This document shows positions 1 through 7,322 of a stretch of DNA of 14,120 nucleotides, piece by piece. This DNA is from Desulfobacterales bacterium (GTDB lineage: Bacteria > Desulfobacterota > Desulfobacteria > Desulfobacterales > JAFDCJ01): positions 6,779,293-6,793,412 of the forward strand of contig CP070771.1 of assembly GCA_020345785.1 (NCBI GenBank), written 5' to 3'. Position 1 is the stretch's first letter. Every line of letters begins with the position of its first letter. The translations under genes and the position numbers were made by a program. The notes beneath the pieces are model-generated. The model was given only the letters and a program-made list of their open reading frames with translations. It was not told the origin of the DNA and did no database searches.

Positions 1-1134
1 CGAATTCCGAAACCTCCCGGTTTAGACGACGTACCCCGCAACTTCTCACGCTACGGCATCAAACCGCAATGGTTTAAAGAAGATCTTATCAAAGTGGCCC
101 CACCCGATCTTGTACTGATCACTTCGCTGATGACCTACTGGTATCCCGGTGTGCGGGAGACCATCGAAAATTTCCGATCGGTTTTTCCGAAGACGCCGAT
201 CGTGCTGGGCGGCATCTACGCGCGATTATGCGGGGAGCATGCTAGAAACCATTCCGGCGCCGATCATATTGTCACGGAGCCGGCGGAAAAATGCTTAATC
301 CAGTTGATAGATGATTTTACAGGCTACTGCGCCGCCGCGGCATTTGATCCGGCTGATCTGGATTCCTACCCCTACCCCGCCCTGGATTTGCAGACAAAAA
401 TAAACTACGTGCCCCTGCTGACAACCAGAGGCTGCCCTTTTAACTGTGCCTACTGCGCCTCTCGATATTTGGAGCCCCAACGCCTGCTACGAAGTCCTGA
501 AGCCGTTATCGAAGAAATCGCCTACTGGCACGGCAAGTACGGGCTAAGCGATTTTGTTCTGTACGACGACGCCTTCTTAGTGGATGCCGCCCACCATGCT
601 ATCCCGTTGTTGGAAGGAATCTGCGAGGCCGGTCTCAGAGTTCGTTTTCACACGCCGAATGCGCTTCATATTCGCGGCATCAACGCCGCAACGGCCCGGC
701 TCATGTACAGGGCCGGTTTTACTACCCTGCGCCTTGGATTGGAAACCGCTGACTTCGACCATCGGCAGCCAATCGATCAGAAAGTCTCACAAGACGAGTT
801 TAATCGAGCGGTAACCTGCTTAAGTGAGGCCGGTTTCGACAAAAGCCGGGTGGGCGCTTATCTGCTCGTCGGTCTTCCCGGTCAACAATTGAGCAACATT
901 GAGTGTTCCATCCGGACCGTATTGGACAGCGGCATAACACCGGTGCCCGCGTACTACACCCCCATTCCTCACACGGCTTTGTGGCCTCAGGCGGTAGCGG
1001 CTTCACGCTATGATCTCACATCCGATCCGATTTTCACCAATAACGCCATTCTCCCCTGCAGCAAAGAGCCGTTTTCCTGGGATTTAATCTCGCGTTTAAA
1101 AGAATTAGCAAGCAGGGCAACGGGGGTAAACTAG
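1..1134 (+). CDS. B12-binding-type radical SAM protein, 5'-truncated by the window edge
   Basis: The frame is open from base 1 to the TAG at 1132-1134, so the true start lies outside the window and 377 residues are visible. The first ~85 residues look like the end of a cobalamin-binding Rossmann-type domain (a TSLMTYWYPGV stretch followed by IVLGGIYARLC), as in B12-binding radical SAM enzymes; the DxHxxG B12 motif itself is not in view. The radical SAM signature is clear: RGCPFNCAYC, with codons for the three cysteines at 433, 445 and 454, which would bind the [4Fe-4S] cluster that cleaves S-adenosylmethionine. A GLPGQ motif late in the protein fits the rest of the barrel. The substrate cannot be told from sequence. 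A GTG at 94 is an internal codon, not a convincing start. No clear terminator follows; an inverted-repeat element does. Confidence 0.88.
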   Translation, partial: RIPKPPGLDDVPRNFSRYGIKPQWFKEDLIKVAPPDLVLITSLMTYWYPGVRETIENFRSVFPKTPIVLGGIYARLCGEHARNHSGADHIVTEPAEKCLIQLIDDFTGYCAAAAFDPADLDSYPYPALDLQTKINYVPLLTTRGCPFNCAYCASRYLEPQRLLRSPEAVIEEIAYWHGKYGLSDFVLYDDAFLVDAAHHAIPLLEGICEAGLRVRFHTPNALHIRGINAATARLMYRAGFTTLRLGLETADFDHRQPIDQKVSQDEFNRAVTCLSEAGFDKSRVGAYLLVGLPGQQLSNIECSIRTVLDSGITPVPAYYTPIPHTALWPQAVAASRYDLTSDPIFTNNAILPCSKEPFSWDLISRLKELASRATGVN

Positions 1135-1187
1135 GGTTTGTCAAAGAAATCAGAAATGGAGTTGTTAGGAAGTCTTTAATCATAAAT

Positions 1188-1439
1188 TAAATCCCAAATT
1201 TCAAGCACCAAATTACAAATAAATTCCAATATTCAATGACCAAAAGGCTCAATGCAAGTAAATGTTATCTCTGACTATACCAGATCTGGCAGCTAAAAAT
1301 ACAAAAGGTGCAACAATGCGGTGATTGTCCTGCGACGCATTCAATTTATCCTTAGAATAGGTCAAGTACAGCCGTTTTGAATTTGAAATTTAGGTCATTG
1401 GAATTTATTTGAGATTTGCTATTTGGTGCTTGTGATTTA
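1188..1439. repeat. Inverted-repeat element (MITE-like), about 252 bp
   Basis: The 378-bp gap between the radical SAM gene and pepA is mostly occupied by one structure. A left arm at 1188-1241 and a right arm at 1393-1439 are imperfect reverse complements: both contain AAGCACCAAAT, AAATAAATTCCAAT and AATGACC in the same order on opposite strands, with small indels. They flank a ~150-bp core that includes the 10-bp palindrome CCAGATCTGG at 1280-1289. No ORF of note is inside. The structure resembles a non-autonomous palindromic element or dispersed intergenic repeat; other copies could not be checked. The AT-rich stretch after it (1440-1512) leads into the pepA ribosome-binding site. Confidence 0.7.
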
Positions 1440-1512
1440 TATTGATTGATTATTTTATTTAATAATAGGACATGCAAAATATTCATGTGTAAGTGAAAAA
1501 AGGAGAAGAATT

Positions 1513-2982
1513 ATGCTTCACTTGAAATCCGCTGATTTGAAAAAACAAGCCATCGAGATACTGGCAATCCCCGTATGGGAGGATAAAGATATCCATGCAG
1601 ATCCGTTGATAAAGACCGTCGTCCAAAAAGCGCTGGCCCTTAAGGAGTTCAGCGGCAAAAAAGACGAAGAAGTAACACTTTACGATGTGCCCGATATCAA
1701 AGCCCGGCGGGTGCTCCTGATCGGCCTCGGCCGGCCCGAAAAAATTGATCTCGAAGCCTTGCGCAGCATGACCGGCAAGACCGTTAAAAGCTGCATTAAG
1801 AAAGAGCTGACCAGCCTGTGGTTTGCGGTGCCCGAAGCAGAAAAGATCAACTTGGAGATGCCGGCGGTTTTAGAAGCAATGCTGGAAGGTGCTTTTCTAG
1901 GCAATCATATTTTTCATAAGTACAAAGGAGAGAAGAAAAAGACGGCGCTCAAACAAATCAATTTTTTGGTAAAACCCCGGATCGCCGGCGAACTGCGCAG
2001 CCTGTGTTCGAGGGTTGCCGCTGTTTGTGAGGGAACCTGCCTGGCCCGTGACTGGGTCAGTACCCCTTCCAATGAAAAGACACCGGAAAAATTTACCCGA
2101 TCCATCGTAAATGTGGCTAAGAAGCAGCGCCTTAAGGTTCAGGTACTCAGCGAAAGCCAGCTCAGACAGAAAAGGTTCGAGGCACTTCTGGCGGTGGCGG
2201 CCGGCAGTCACAGCAAACCCGGCCTGGTCGTGCTGGAGCACAGGCTGCCGGGCGCAAAAAAGACAGTGGCCCTGGTCGGCAAAGGGGTGACTTTTGACTC
2301 GGGAGGTCTCAATATTAAAACCGGCGGCTCCATTTCCGATATGAAATCGGATATGTCCGGGGCTGCTGCTGTGGCGGCCACTCTAATCACCGCCGCCCGG
2401 TTGAAAACTAAAGTTAACCTTATCGGCGCCATACCCATCGTCGAAAATATGCCGTCCGGCAAAGCCACCAGACCGGGGGATATCATTCGAAGTTACGCCG
2501 GTAAAAGCATTGAAATCGGAAACACCGATGCCGAGGGAAGGCTGATTCTGATCGATGCCATGGCTTACGTTCTAAAAAAATACAAACCGCAAATGCTGAT
2601 CGACCTGGCAACGCTGACGGGAGCCTGTGTGGTTGCATTGGGGGAGAAGATTGCCGGTGTATTTTCCAATGACCAGGATCTGGCTGCTTCAATTGTCTCT
2701 GCGGGGGAAAAAACCCATGAACGCTGCTGGCCAATGCCGCTGCCCGACGATTACAAGGAGCTTTTGAAAAGCGATTTTGCCGACATCAACAATATGTCGG
2801 GCAGCCGCTGGGGAGGCGCCATCACAGCGGCGCTGTTTTTATCAGAATTTGTCGGTGACACCCGCTGGGCCCATATCGATATTGCCGGTCCGGCATATCT
2901 CAAAAAGGAAAATGCCTACTGCGGACCCGGCGGGTCGGGTTTCGGAGTGCGGTTGCTGACGGAGTTACTTGAGGGGATTTAG
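1513..2982 (+). CDS. pepA: Leucyl aminopeptidase, family M17 (PepA)
   Basis: A 489-aa cytosolic metallo-exopeptidase that removes N-terminal residues from peptides; family members are hexamers with two divalent metal ions per active site. The C-terminal catalytic domain has every expected residue, aligning with the bovine enzyme at a constant offset: K257, D262 and K269 in GKGVTFDSGGLNIK, D280 in DMKSDMSGAA, and D339, E341 and R343 in the hallmark NTDAEGRLIL. The N-terminal ~160 residues are the less conserved domain usual in the family, and the length is normal. The ATG at 1513 is preceded by AAAAAAGGAG at good spacing. The gene stands alone, with repeats on both sides, and looks like housekeeping protein turnover rather than part of the Hdr system. 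The TAG stop is followed at once by a short TTATTGG repeat. Confidence 0.95.
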   Translation: MLHLKSADLKKQAIEILAIPVWEDKDIHADPLIKTVVQKALALKEFSGKKDEEVTLYDVPDIKARRVLLIGLGRPEKIDLEALRSMTGKTVKSCIKKELTSLWFAVPEAEKINLEMPAVLEAMLEGAFLGNHIFHKYKGEKKKTALKQINFLVKPRIAGELRSLCSRVAAVCEGTCLARDWVSTPSNEKTPEKFTRSIVNVAKKQRLKVQVLSESQLRQKRFEALLAVAAGSHSKPGLVVLEHRLPGAKKTVALVGKGVTFDSGGLNIKTGGSISDMKSDMSGAAAVAATLITAARLKTKVNLIGAIPIVENMPSGKATRPGDIIRSYAGKSIEIGNTDAEGRLILIDAMAYVLKKYKPQMLIDLATLTGACVVALGEKIAGVFSNDQDLAASIVSAGEKTHERCWPMPLPDDYKELLKSDFADINNMSGSRWGGAITAALFLSEFVGDTRWAHIDIAGPAYLKKENAYCGPGGSGFGVRLLTELLEGI

Positions 2983-3422
2983 TTATTGGTTATTGCTTAT
3001 TGGTTATTGGTTTCAGGTAAAAAAGTTCATAGCTCATAAAAAGCGAGCTGGAATGCTGGGAGGCCGGGAAGCTGGAAGGCGTGAAAAGATAGAAGTTGCG
3101 AAGGTGAGAGGGTAAGTGATGGAAAGCCCCGCCTATTAACGGCGGGATGACCGATCTGTCTTAATTTTATAAAGGTCGGCCTCTGGTAAGCTCTTGAGCT
3201 CTTAAGTTCGTAAGCACCAACCCAATCAACTTTTACCCGGTGAAACATTTTCGAAGAAATCAAGGCGACGAATTTATTCGGGGCAATCAACTTAATCAAC
3301 CATGCCCCTGCACCCCGCTCTTGCTTTTTACGCTATGCGCTCTGCTCTATGCGCTATGCCCACAAACCCGCATTCCAGCTTCCAAGCTTCCCAGCTTTCA
3401 AGCCGCCGGGTTACCGGTGTCT
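2983..3422. repeat. Convergent gap filled with short repeats and an inverted pair
   Basis: This 440-bp gap between convergent pepA and the cNMP gene holds no convincing gene. It starts with four to five degenerate TTATTGG(T) units (2983-3013). A GCTGGAA/GCTGGGA-type repeat at 3046-3079 reappears inverted at 3371-3407, so the two form imperfect ends of a ~360-bp block. Within the block are a GC-rich hairpin, CCCGCC (3128-3133) and GGCGGG (3141-3146) with a 7-nt loop and no T-run, and a microrepeat with CTATGCGCT at 3332-3340 and 3347-3355. The same TTATTGG-then-GCTGGAA order recurs after the Hdr fusion gene (9660-9720). The hairpin could help end convergent transcription, but it lacks the tail of an intrinsic terminator. 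Confidence 0.6.
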
Positions 3423-3905
3423 TTACCATCCCCCCAGCAGATCATGCCCCCTGAGGCGGACGGCTTCTTCCTGGAACTCGTGGAATCTGGTCCCCACGAC
3501 GGAAGCCACGTTTGACATCACCACATATCCGGTATCCGGATCTTTTTCAAAGAGCTGCCGGAGTCCTTTTCTGTCGACTTTTATTAATTTACAGCTTGGG
3601 CCGGAACAGTATCCCGACAGTCTATATTGGTTGGGAGATGTAAAACTTGACCAGCCGAAGGCGCCTGCCTTCGATATGGAGGAAATCGTATGTTCCTTGG
3701 ATGAGGCGCTGCCGGCAACCTCAAATCGTAGATCAACCTGGCCCTCTTGGACTATCCACAGATAAGCGGCATCTTCGCCCTGTTCAAAAATCCTGGTCCC
3801 GGCTTGATATTCAGCTTCCTCACAGTATTTTACAATTTCAGCCAGCTGCTCACGGTTAAGACCCTGGAAAATTTGGACGTTGTCTAAGAAATCGATAGTG
3901 ATCAT
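3423..3905 (-). CDS. Cyclic-nucleotide-binding-domain-only protein
   Basis: A 160-aa protein made of one cNMP-binding (CAP_ED-like) beta-barrel plus a short helical tail. It has the usual helix-then-barrel start (DFLDNVQIFQGL, then FEQGEDAAYLWIVQEGQVDL). The phosphate-binding cassette is atypical: FGW (residues 83-85) and YRLS (94-97) replace the FGE...RAA(T/S) that binds cAMP in CRP, so cAMP binding is doubtful. There is no helix-turn-helix, so it is not a complete CRP/FNR regulator; it may be a sensor or partner protein. The second ATG (3905) was chosen because an ACAGGAG site sits six bases before it, whereas the ATG at 3911 abuts that site. It is paralogous to the N-terminal half of the next gene upstream (4836-4093) and is probably co-transcribed with it. 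Confidence 0.8.
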   Translation of the reverse strand: MITIDFLDNVQIFQGLNREQLAEIVKYCEEAEYQAGTRIFEQGEDAAYLWIVQEGQVDLRFEVAGSASSKEHTISSISKAGAFGWSSFTSPNQYRLSGYCSGPSCKLIKVDRKGLRQLFEKDPDTGYVVMSNVASVVGTRFHEFQEEAVRLRGHDLLGGW

Positions 3906-3936
3906 GCTCATCTCCTGTGATCTCTAAGCCTCTCAC

Positions 3937-3989
3937 CGAGCTCGCAGAGCACACCGAGCATTTTTTTCTCTGCTGACTCTGGGAGCTCG
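3937..3989. repeat. Intergenic inverted repeat with T-rich loop
   Basis: CGAGCTCGCAGAG (3937-3949) and CTCTGGGAGCTCG (3977-3989) are reverse complements apart from one of 13 positions, and flank a 27-nt loop containing T7. The structure lies in the 187-bp gap between two minus-strand cNMP genes. It belongs to the same general class of short palindromic intergenic repeats seen in the other gaps of the window. It could fold in the mRNA and modulate the downstream gene, but nothing in the sequence proves this. Confidence 0.55.
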
Positions 3990-4092
3990 AACGAATCCCC
4001 GCCGAACGGGATGCAAGCACGGGCGAGAGAATTATTTTTTTTAATGTCGAATGGCTAATAAACCCACTGCCATTATTGAAATTCAGCCATGC

Positions 4093-4836
4093 TCATGCCA
4101 GGGCATAATCGGTCTGGACTTTTCCCATCAGCAAATGTTGTTTGAATACCTGTCGCATTTTATCGGCATTCATTTTCTGGTAGACGACCGGATCTTCTCC
4201 TTCTATCTCCACCGTTACATTGGGATGAGTCTCACAGTTTCCGATACACCCGCCACTCTTGACCTCGATCTCCGGGCGGTCGGTGAGGGCCATTTCCTCC
4301 ATGAGCGTACTCATGACTTCGCGTGCACCCGCGACAATACCGCAGGTTGCCAGATGTACGGTAACCTTGATGCTGGCATAAGAAGCTTTTGAAGCCAAGT
4401 CCTGCAATTGACGGAAACGTTGACCGATGACTTCTACCAGATTCGACATAACCACATAACCGGTTTTGGAATCCTGTTTAAAAAGTGCAGCCAGCGCTTC
4501 TCTTTCAATTTGAATTACTTTGCAGGATTTGGTGGCACAGTAAGCCGACAATCTGTATTTATGCGGCGCAACAAGGCTTGACCAGCCGAAAGACATATAT
4601 TCGGATATTGAGGAGATGGTGTTTTTCGTCGACGTAGGACGATCCGGCAGGTCAAAGCGCAGATCAACCCGCCCTTCTTTTACAATCCACAAGCAGGAGG
4701 CGTCATCTCCCTCACTGAAGAGTTTGGCATTTTGCCGGAATTCCATTTCGCGGCATTGATCCTCAATACGGGCAAGCTGGCTGTCAATCAGCCCTTTGAG
4801 TACGACAACGTTTTGCAAAAAGTCGAGACTCGTCAT
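4093..4836 (-). CDS. cNMP-binding domain fused to a [2Fe-2S] thioredoxin-like ferredoxin domain
   Basis: A 247-aa two-domain protein. Residues ~5-120 form a cNMP-binding barrel closely similar to the neighbouring 160-aa protein, with the same non-canonical cassette (F83-G84-W85 and Y94-R95-L96-S97). Residues ~155-247 are a thioredoxin-fold [2Fe-2S] domain of the NuoE/HydC-like group: ATCGIVAGAREV with C165, then GGCIGNCETHP with C197 and C201. Three cysteines in this spacing match, from memory, the small (2Fe-2S) ferredoxin proteins that accompany [FeFe]-hydrogenase genes. No HTH is present. AAGGAG lies six bases before the ATG at 4836. The fusion suggests that a redox centre is read together with a ligand-type sensor domain (inference). 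It lies downstream of the DRTGG gene, 158 bp away, and upstream of its cNMP-only paralogue. Confidence 0.82.
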   Translation of the reverse strand: MTSLDFLQNVVVLKGLIDSQLARIEDQCREMEFRQNAKLFSEGDDASCLWIVKEGRVDLRFDLPDRPTSTKNTISSISEYMSFGWSSLVAPHKYRLSAYCATKSCKVIQIEREALAALFKQDSKTGYVVMSNLVEVIGQRFRQLQDLASKASYASIKVTVHLATCGIVAGAREVMSTLMEEMALTDRPEIEVKSGGCIGNCETHPNVTVEIEGEDPVVYQKMNADKMRQVFKQHLLMGKVQTDYALA

Positions 4837-4994
4837 CCGTCGCTCCTTGTTTATTTTTAAACCCCAATAGCAATTTCAAAGAAACTATATTCCACTGACG
4901 ATATAATAGTAAATTATCCACGGCAGGATATTCGGCCTCCATCATTTTTAGAAGTAATTGACTGATTTGGGGATTTTGCGGAATGCAGGCACCC

Positions 4995-5336
4995 TCAAGC
5001 ATTGGAAACTCCCGCCGCATAGACTTGCCCGGCAAGATCAAATGCCGTCTCCGGCCACATCAGGATGGGGATTCCTTCTTCTTCCGCCTTATCGATGGTT
5101 TCCTGGTCAGGCTCATGACCACCGGTCAGAACAATGGCCGCCATCTCGTGCAACACGGCAACCGCGACAATATTCTGATGGGTCTGCACGGTCAGCCAGA
5201 TACAGCCGTTGGGCGCATTGGCCATCACATCGCTCAAAAGGTCGCCGCAGTATCCCCCCTGAATCTGACGGTCAAGTTCATTTTGGCCCGCCGCTACAGC
5301 CAGATTAAACCGTTGCGCTAATTCTTTGACATTCAC
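4995..5336 (-). CDS. DRTGG-domain protein
   Basis: A 113-aa single-domain protein. The stretch from GGYCGDLLSDVM (residues ~27-38) through WLTVQTHQNIVAVA to VLTGGHEPD and EEGIPIL is characteristic of stand-alone DRTGG proteins. The biochemical role of the domain is not settled. In anaerobes such proteins are often encoded near NuoE-like ferredoxins, anti-sigma-type ATPases and [FeFe] hydrogenases, which fits the [2Fe-2S]-domain gene that follows here. The GTG at 5336 was chosen because GGAAAGGAAAGG sits just upstream at good spacing; an in-frame extension to 5408 has a less family-like N-terminus and overlaps repeat sequence. The gene is divergent from the sensor kinase. Confidence 0.82.
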   Translation of the reverse strand: MNVKELAQRFNLAVAAGQNELDRQIQGGYCGDLLSDVMANAPNGCIWLTVQTHQNIVAVAVLHEMAAIVLTGGHEPDQETIDKAEEEGIPILMWPETAFDLAGQVYAAGVSNA

Positions 5337-5794
5337 GTCTAACCTTTCCTTTCCGTTGGTTAAGTCCTTAAATAAAAGGCAACAATCCAGATATTTTAAT
5401 AAAGCCACAAATCAGCACGAATTAGCACGAAATTTTTTTTAGGTATCCCAATTTTTTACTATCGCAACAATTCGTGGTTATGTGTGTCAATTCCTGGTTA
5501 ACAAAATTTTAAAAGACTAAAATCATAAAATAAAATACTTAATTAAACCTATTATATACTGTCATGAAATTCAAGAACTAATTATGAATGGAGTCAACCA
5601 AAAATGTTATTCTTACAGGACTGTAACAAACAAAAACGGAATTCTAAAGAATTGATTTATTGTTTTCTTTTCGTTATAGTGGCTGCATATCTGGGAGCCG
5701 GGACACCCCGGATATCAGCTTGAAATCCGGGTGTCTGCCGTGCCCGGTAGTTCAATTTAAATTCACATTCGGATGGCTTCAAATAAATCAGATT
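5337..5794. other. Divergent intergenic region, AT-rich, with degenerate CACGAATT repeats
   Basis: This 458-bp gap separates the minus-strand DRTGG gene from the plus-strand sensor kinase and must hold the promoters of both. At about 5408-5434 there are CACGAATT/GCACGAAA motifs with a partly matching inverted copy at about 5465-5500 (AATTCGTGG). Bases ~5505-5600 are very AT-rich and contain the -10-like TATTATATACT (plus strand), but no convincing -35 partner was found. A strong hairpin at 5702-5735 is listed separately. No gene is confidently supported here. Confidence 0.5.
5702..5735 (+). promoter_or_regulatory. Strong hairpin in the leader of the sensor-kinase gene
   Basis: GACACCCCGGAT (5702-5713) and ATCCGGGTGTC (5725-5735) are perfectly complementary except for one extra C, giving an ~11-bp GC-rich stem with an 11-nt loop. 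It ends 59 bases before the kinase ATG at 5795. No T-run follows, so it is not an ordinary intrinsic terminator; it may be an mRNA leader structure or a protein-binding site. Its function is unknown. Confidence 0.45.
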
Positions 5795-6883
5795 ATGGGC
5801 GGTCATAAACAACTGCGGAATAAGGATGCCCTGGCAAATACCATCGGCTTAGGTCTTGATCTCAGCCAAATCATCGATCTGCTGCCCTGCTACATTTCTA
5901 TCCAGGATCGCGACTTTCGCATTCTTTTTGCCAATCGGCTGTTTAAAGCGGATTTTGGCGACGCCACCGGTAAACCATGCTACTCGGTTTACAAATGCGC
6001 ACAGGAAATATGCCCCAACTGCCCGGTAAAAAAAACATTCCGTGACAAACGCGGGCATGTGACCGAAGAAACTGTTAAACTGGCCAGCGGCAAAATCTGT
6101 CAAATTTTCATTCAGACGTCCCCTCTTCTGGACGGCGACGGTGAGGTTGCGGCTGTCATCGAAATGTCCACTAACATTACCGCGATAAAAAAAAGCCAGG
6201 CAGAGCTCAAGATGCTGGGGCAGTCGATTGCTTTGCTTTCCCATGGAATAAAAAACATTCTCGAAGGACTTGAGGGCGGCGCCTATGTCGTTGATGCCGG
6301 TTTCAAGGACAACGACATGACCCTCGCTCGCAAGGGTTGGACGATTGTCAGTAAAAATATCAGCGAAATTACTGATGTTGTAAAAAATATTTTGTATTCG
6401 TCGAAAAACCGCCCCTTGAAATATGAGACGGCATCGCCCGGCCGGCTGGTCAGAGATGCAATCGCCCTGTTCAAAGAAAAAGCCGCCGGCATGCGCATCC
6501 GGCTCAGAGAGCAAATCAATCCCCATGTCCCTGATGTTCAAGTGGACATCGCCAGTGTACGCCAGATGTTGCACAATCTCATCTGGAATGGATTGCAAGC
6601 CTGTCTGAATGATCAGCAAAAAAAGAATCATTTCGTCAGCGTCAAAACAGACTTTTACGACGACCATCATTTTTTTTTTGAAATCGCCGATAATGGAACC
6701 GGCATGGATCAGGCCACCCAGCGAAACATATTTGAGGAGTTTTTCTCAACCAAGGGCAGCGGGGGCACCGGTCTTGGCCTGGCGGTGGTTGAAAAAGTCG
6801 TCAACAGACACGGTGGTCGCATTGAGGTTGACTCGGCACCAGGCAAGGGAAGTCGATTTACAATTATCTTCAGGTTAACCTGA
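5795..6883 (+). CDS. Cytoplasmic PAS-domain sensor histidine kinase
   Basis: A 362-aa kinase with no membrane segment. The N-terminal PAS domain (~15-130) carries a cysteine set C62-x5-C68-x4-C73-x2-C76 (KCAQEICPNCPVKK), often seen in PAS kinases of deltaproteobacteria and suggestive of metal, Fe-S or redox sensing, which is unproven. The phosphoacceptor region is SHGIKNIL with H150, unlike the classic SHELRTPL box. The ATPase domain is complete: N-box HNLIWNGLQA (N261, N265), G1 box DNGTGM (299-304), F-box FEEFFSTK (313-320) and G2 box GGTGLGL (323-329). The ATG at 5795 was preferred over a TTG at 5660 because the extra 45 residues look non-coding and cover a strong hairpin; the SD is weak, so the start is moderately certain. 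Its likely partner is the receiver protein at 7323-7790. Confidence 0.87.
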   Translation: MGGHKQLRNKDALANTIGLGLDLSQIIDLLPCYISIQDRDFRILFANRLFKADFGDATGKPCYSVYKCAQEICPNCPVKKTFRDKRGHVTEETVKLASGKICQIFIQTSPLLDGDGEVAAVIEMSTNITAIKKSQAELKMLGQSIALLSHGIKNILEGLEGGAYVVDAGFKDNDMTLARKGWTIVSKNISEITDVVKNILYSSKNRPLKYETASPGRLVRDAIALFKEKAAGMRIRLREQINPHVPDVQVDIASVRQMLHNLIWNGLQACLNDQQKKNHFVSVKTDFYDDHHFFFEIADNGTGMDQATQRNIFEEFFSTKGSGGTGLGLAVVEKVVNRHGGRIEVDSAPGKGSRFTIIFRLT

Positions 6884-6916
6884 CCCGGACGAGCCGGAAC
6901 CAAGACCACCCAAATT

Positions 6917-7012
6917 AATCACGAAAGCACGAAAGTCGGAAAACGCGAAAAAAAGACAATATAAATTTCGTGCTTTCAAGATTTCGTGTTTTCGTGATGA
7001 AAAAATTTTTTT
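6917..7012 (+). terminator. CACGAAA-type inverted repeat followed by T7, possible terminator of the kinase gene
   Basis: A 34-nt arm at 6917-6950 and its reverse complement at 6966-6999 match at 26 of 34 positions around a 15-nt loop; both consist of CACGAAA/TTTCGTG units. A6 and T7 (7006-7012) follow, so on either strand it resembles an intrinsic terminator, 34 bases after the kinase stop. The same TTTCGTG units recur at 9863-9897, so it is also a member of a dispersed repeat family. Confidence 0.5.
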
Positions 7013-7088
7013 ATAAAAAGCAAAGAGTTCAAAATTAATATTTTTAGGTCTTTAGAATCCGTTTTTTTTATTAAAAGTCGAATTTAAC

Positions 7089-7119
7089 TTGACGAAACGG
7101 CGCAAATAATTCATATCAT
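7089..7119 (+). promoter_or_regulatory. Possible sigma-70-type promoter for the response regulator
   Basis: TTGACG (7089-7094) is a near-consensus -35. A -10-like TATCAT lies at 7114-7119, but the 19-base spacing is long and the match modest. It follows the terminator-like repeat and precedes the response-regulator ATG by ~200 bases. Apart from the repeat and this site, nothing was recognised in the 439-bp gap from 6884 to 7322. Confidence 0.22.
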
Positions 7120-7322
7120 AGCAGTCGGGTATAGAATAGCTGTATCTGGTACAATCGACCGGTTCGTCGCCAACCTTCTGTACACAGCAACATAAAAATT
7201 GCGTTTTTGCCCGTCAAAAAGCCGTTTTTACCAGACCGCAGCGGCCAAACACGCAGAACGCTGGGTATGCAAGGGCAATCATTTATGCCGTTCTGTATAG
7301 AAAGTCAAAAGAGGAGTTCATC

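Noticed and set aside
2983..3013. TTATTGG units considered as a CRISPR-like array
   Set aside because: The units are 7-8 bases, adjacent and degenerate, with no unique spacers.
3128..3146. CCCGCC/GGCGGG hairpin as an intrinsic terminator
   Set aside because: No U-tract follows on either strand, and it is ~140 bases past pepA, inside repeat sequence.
3027..3765. Several ORFs of 60-138 aa in the gap after pepA and opposite the cNMP gene
   Set aside because: They lie in repeat sequence or antisense to a recognised gene and have no domain-like composition.
4784..5041. Minus-strand 85-aa ORF between the DRTGG and cNMP-ferredoxin genes
   Set aside because: It overlaps the ends of both neighbours, the only good RBS in it serves the ATG at 4836, and its C-terminal half is out of frame with the real gene. 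A short peptide starting at 5002 is conceivable but unsupported.
5660..5794. N-terminal extension of the sensor kinase from a TTG at 5660
   Set aside because: The added 45 residues resemble no domain, the TTG has no SD, and the stretch contains the strong hairpin at 5702-5735. The ATG at 5795 gives a normal PAS kinase N-terminus.
5849..6670. Long (273-aa) antisense ORF across the sensor kinase
   Set aside because: It is a shadow of a kinase frame with all its catalytic boxes and has no recognisable domain of its own.
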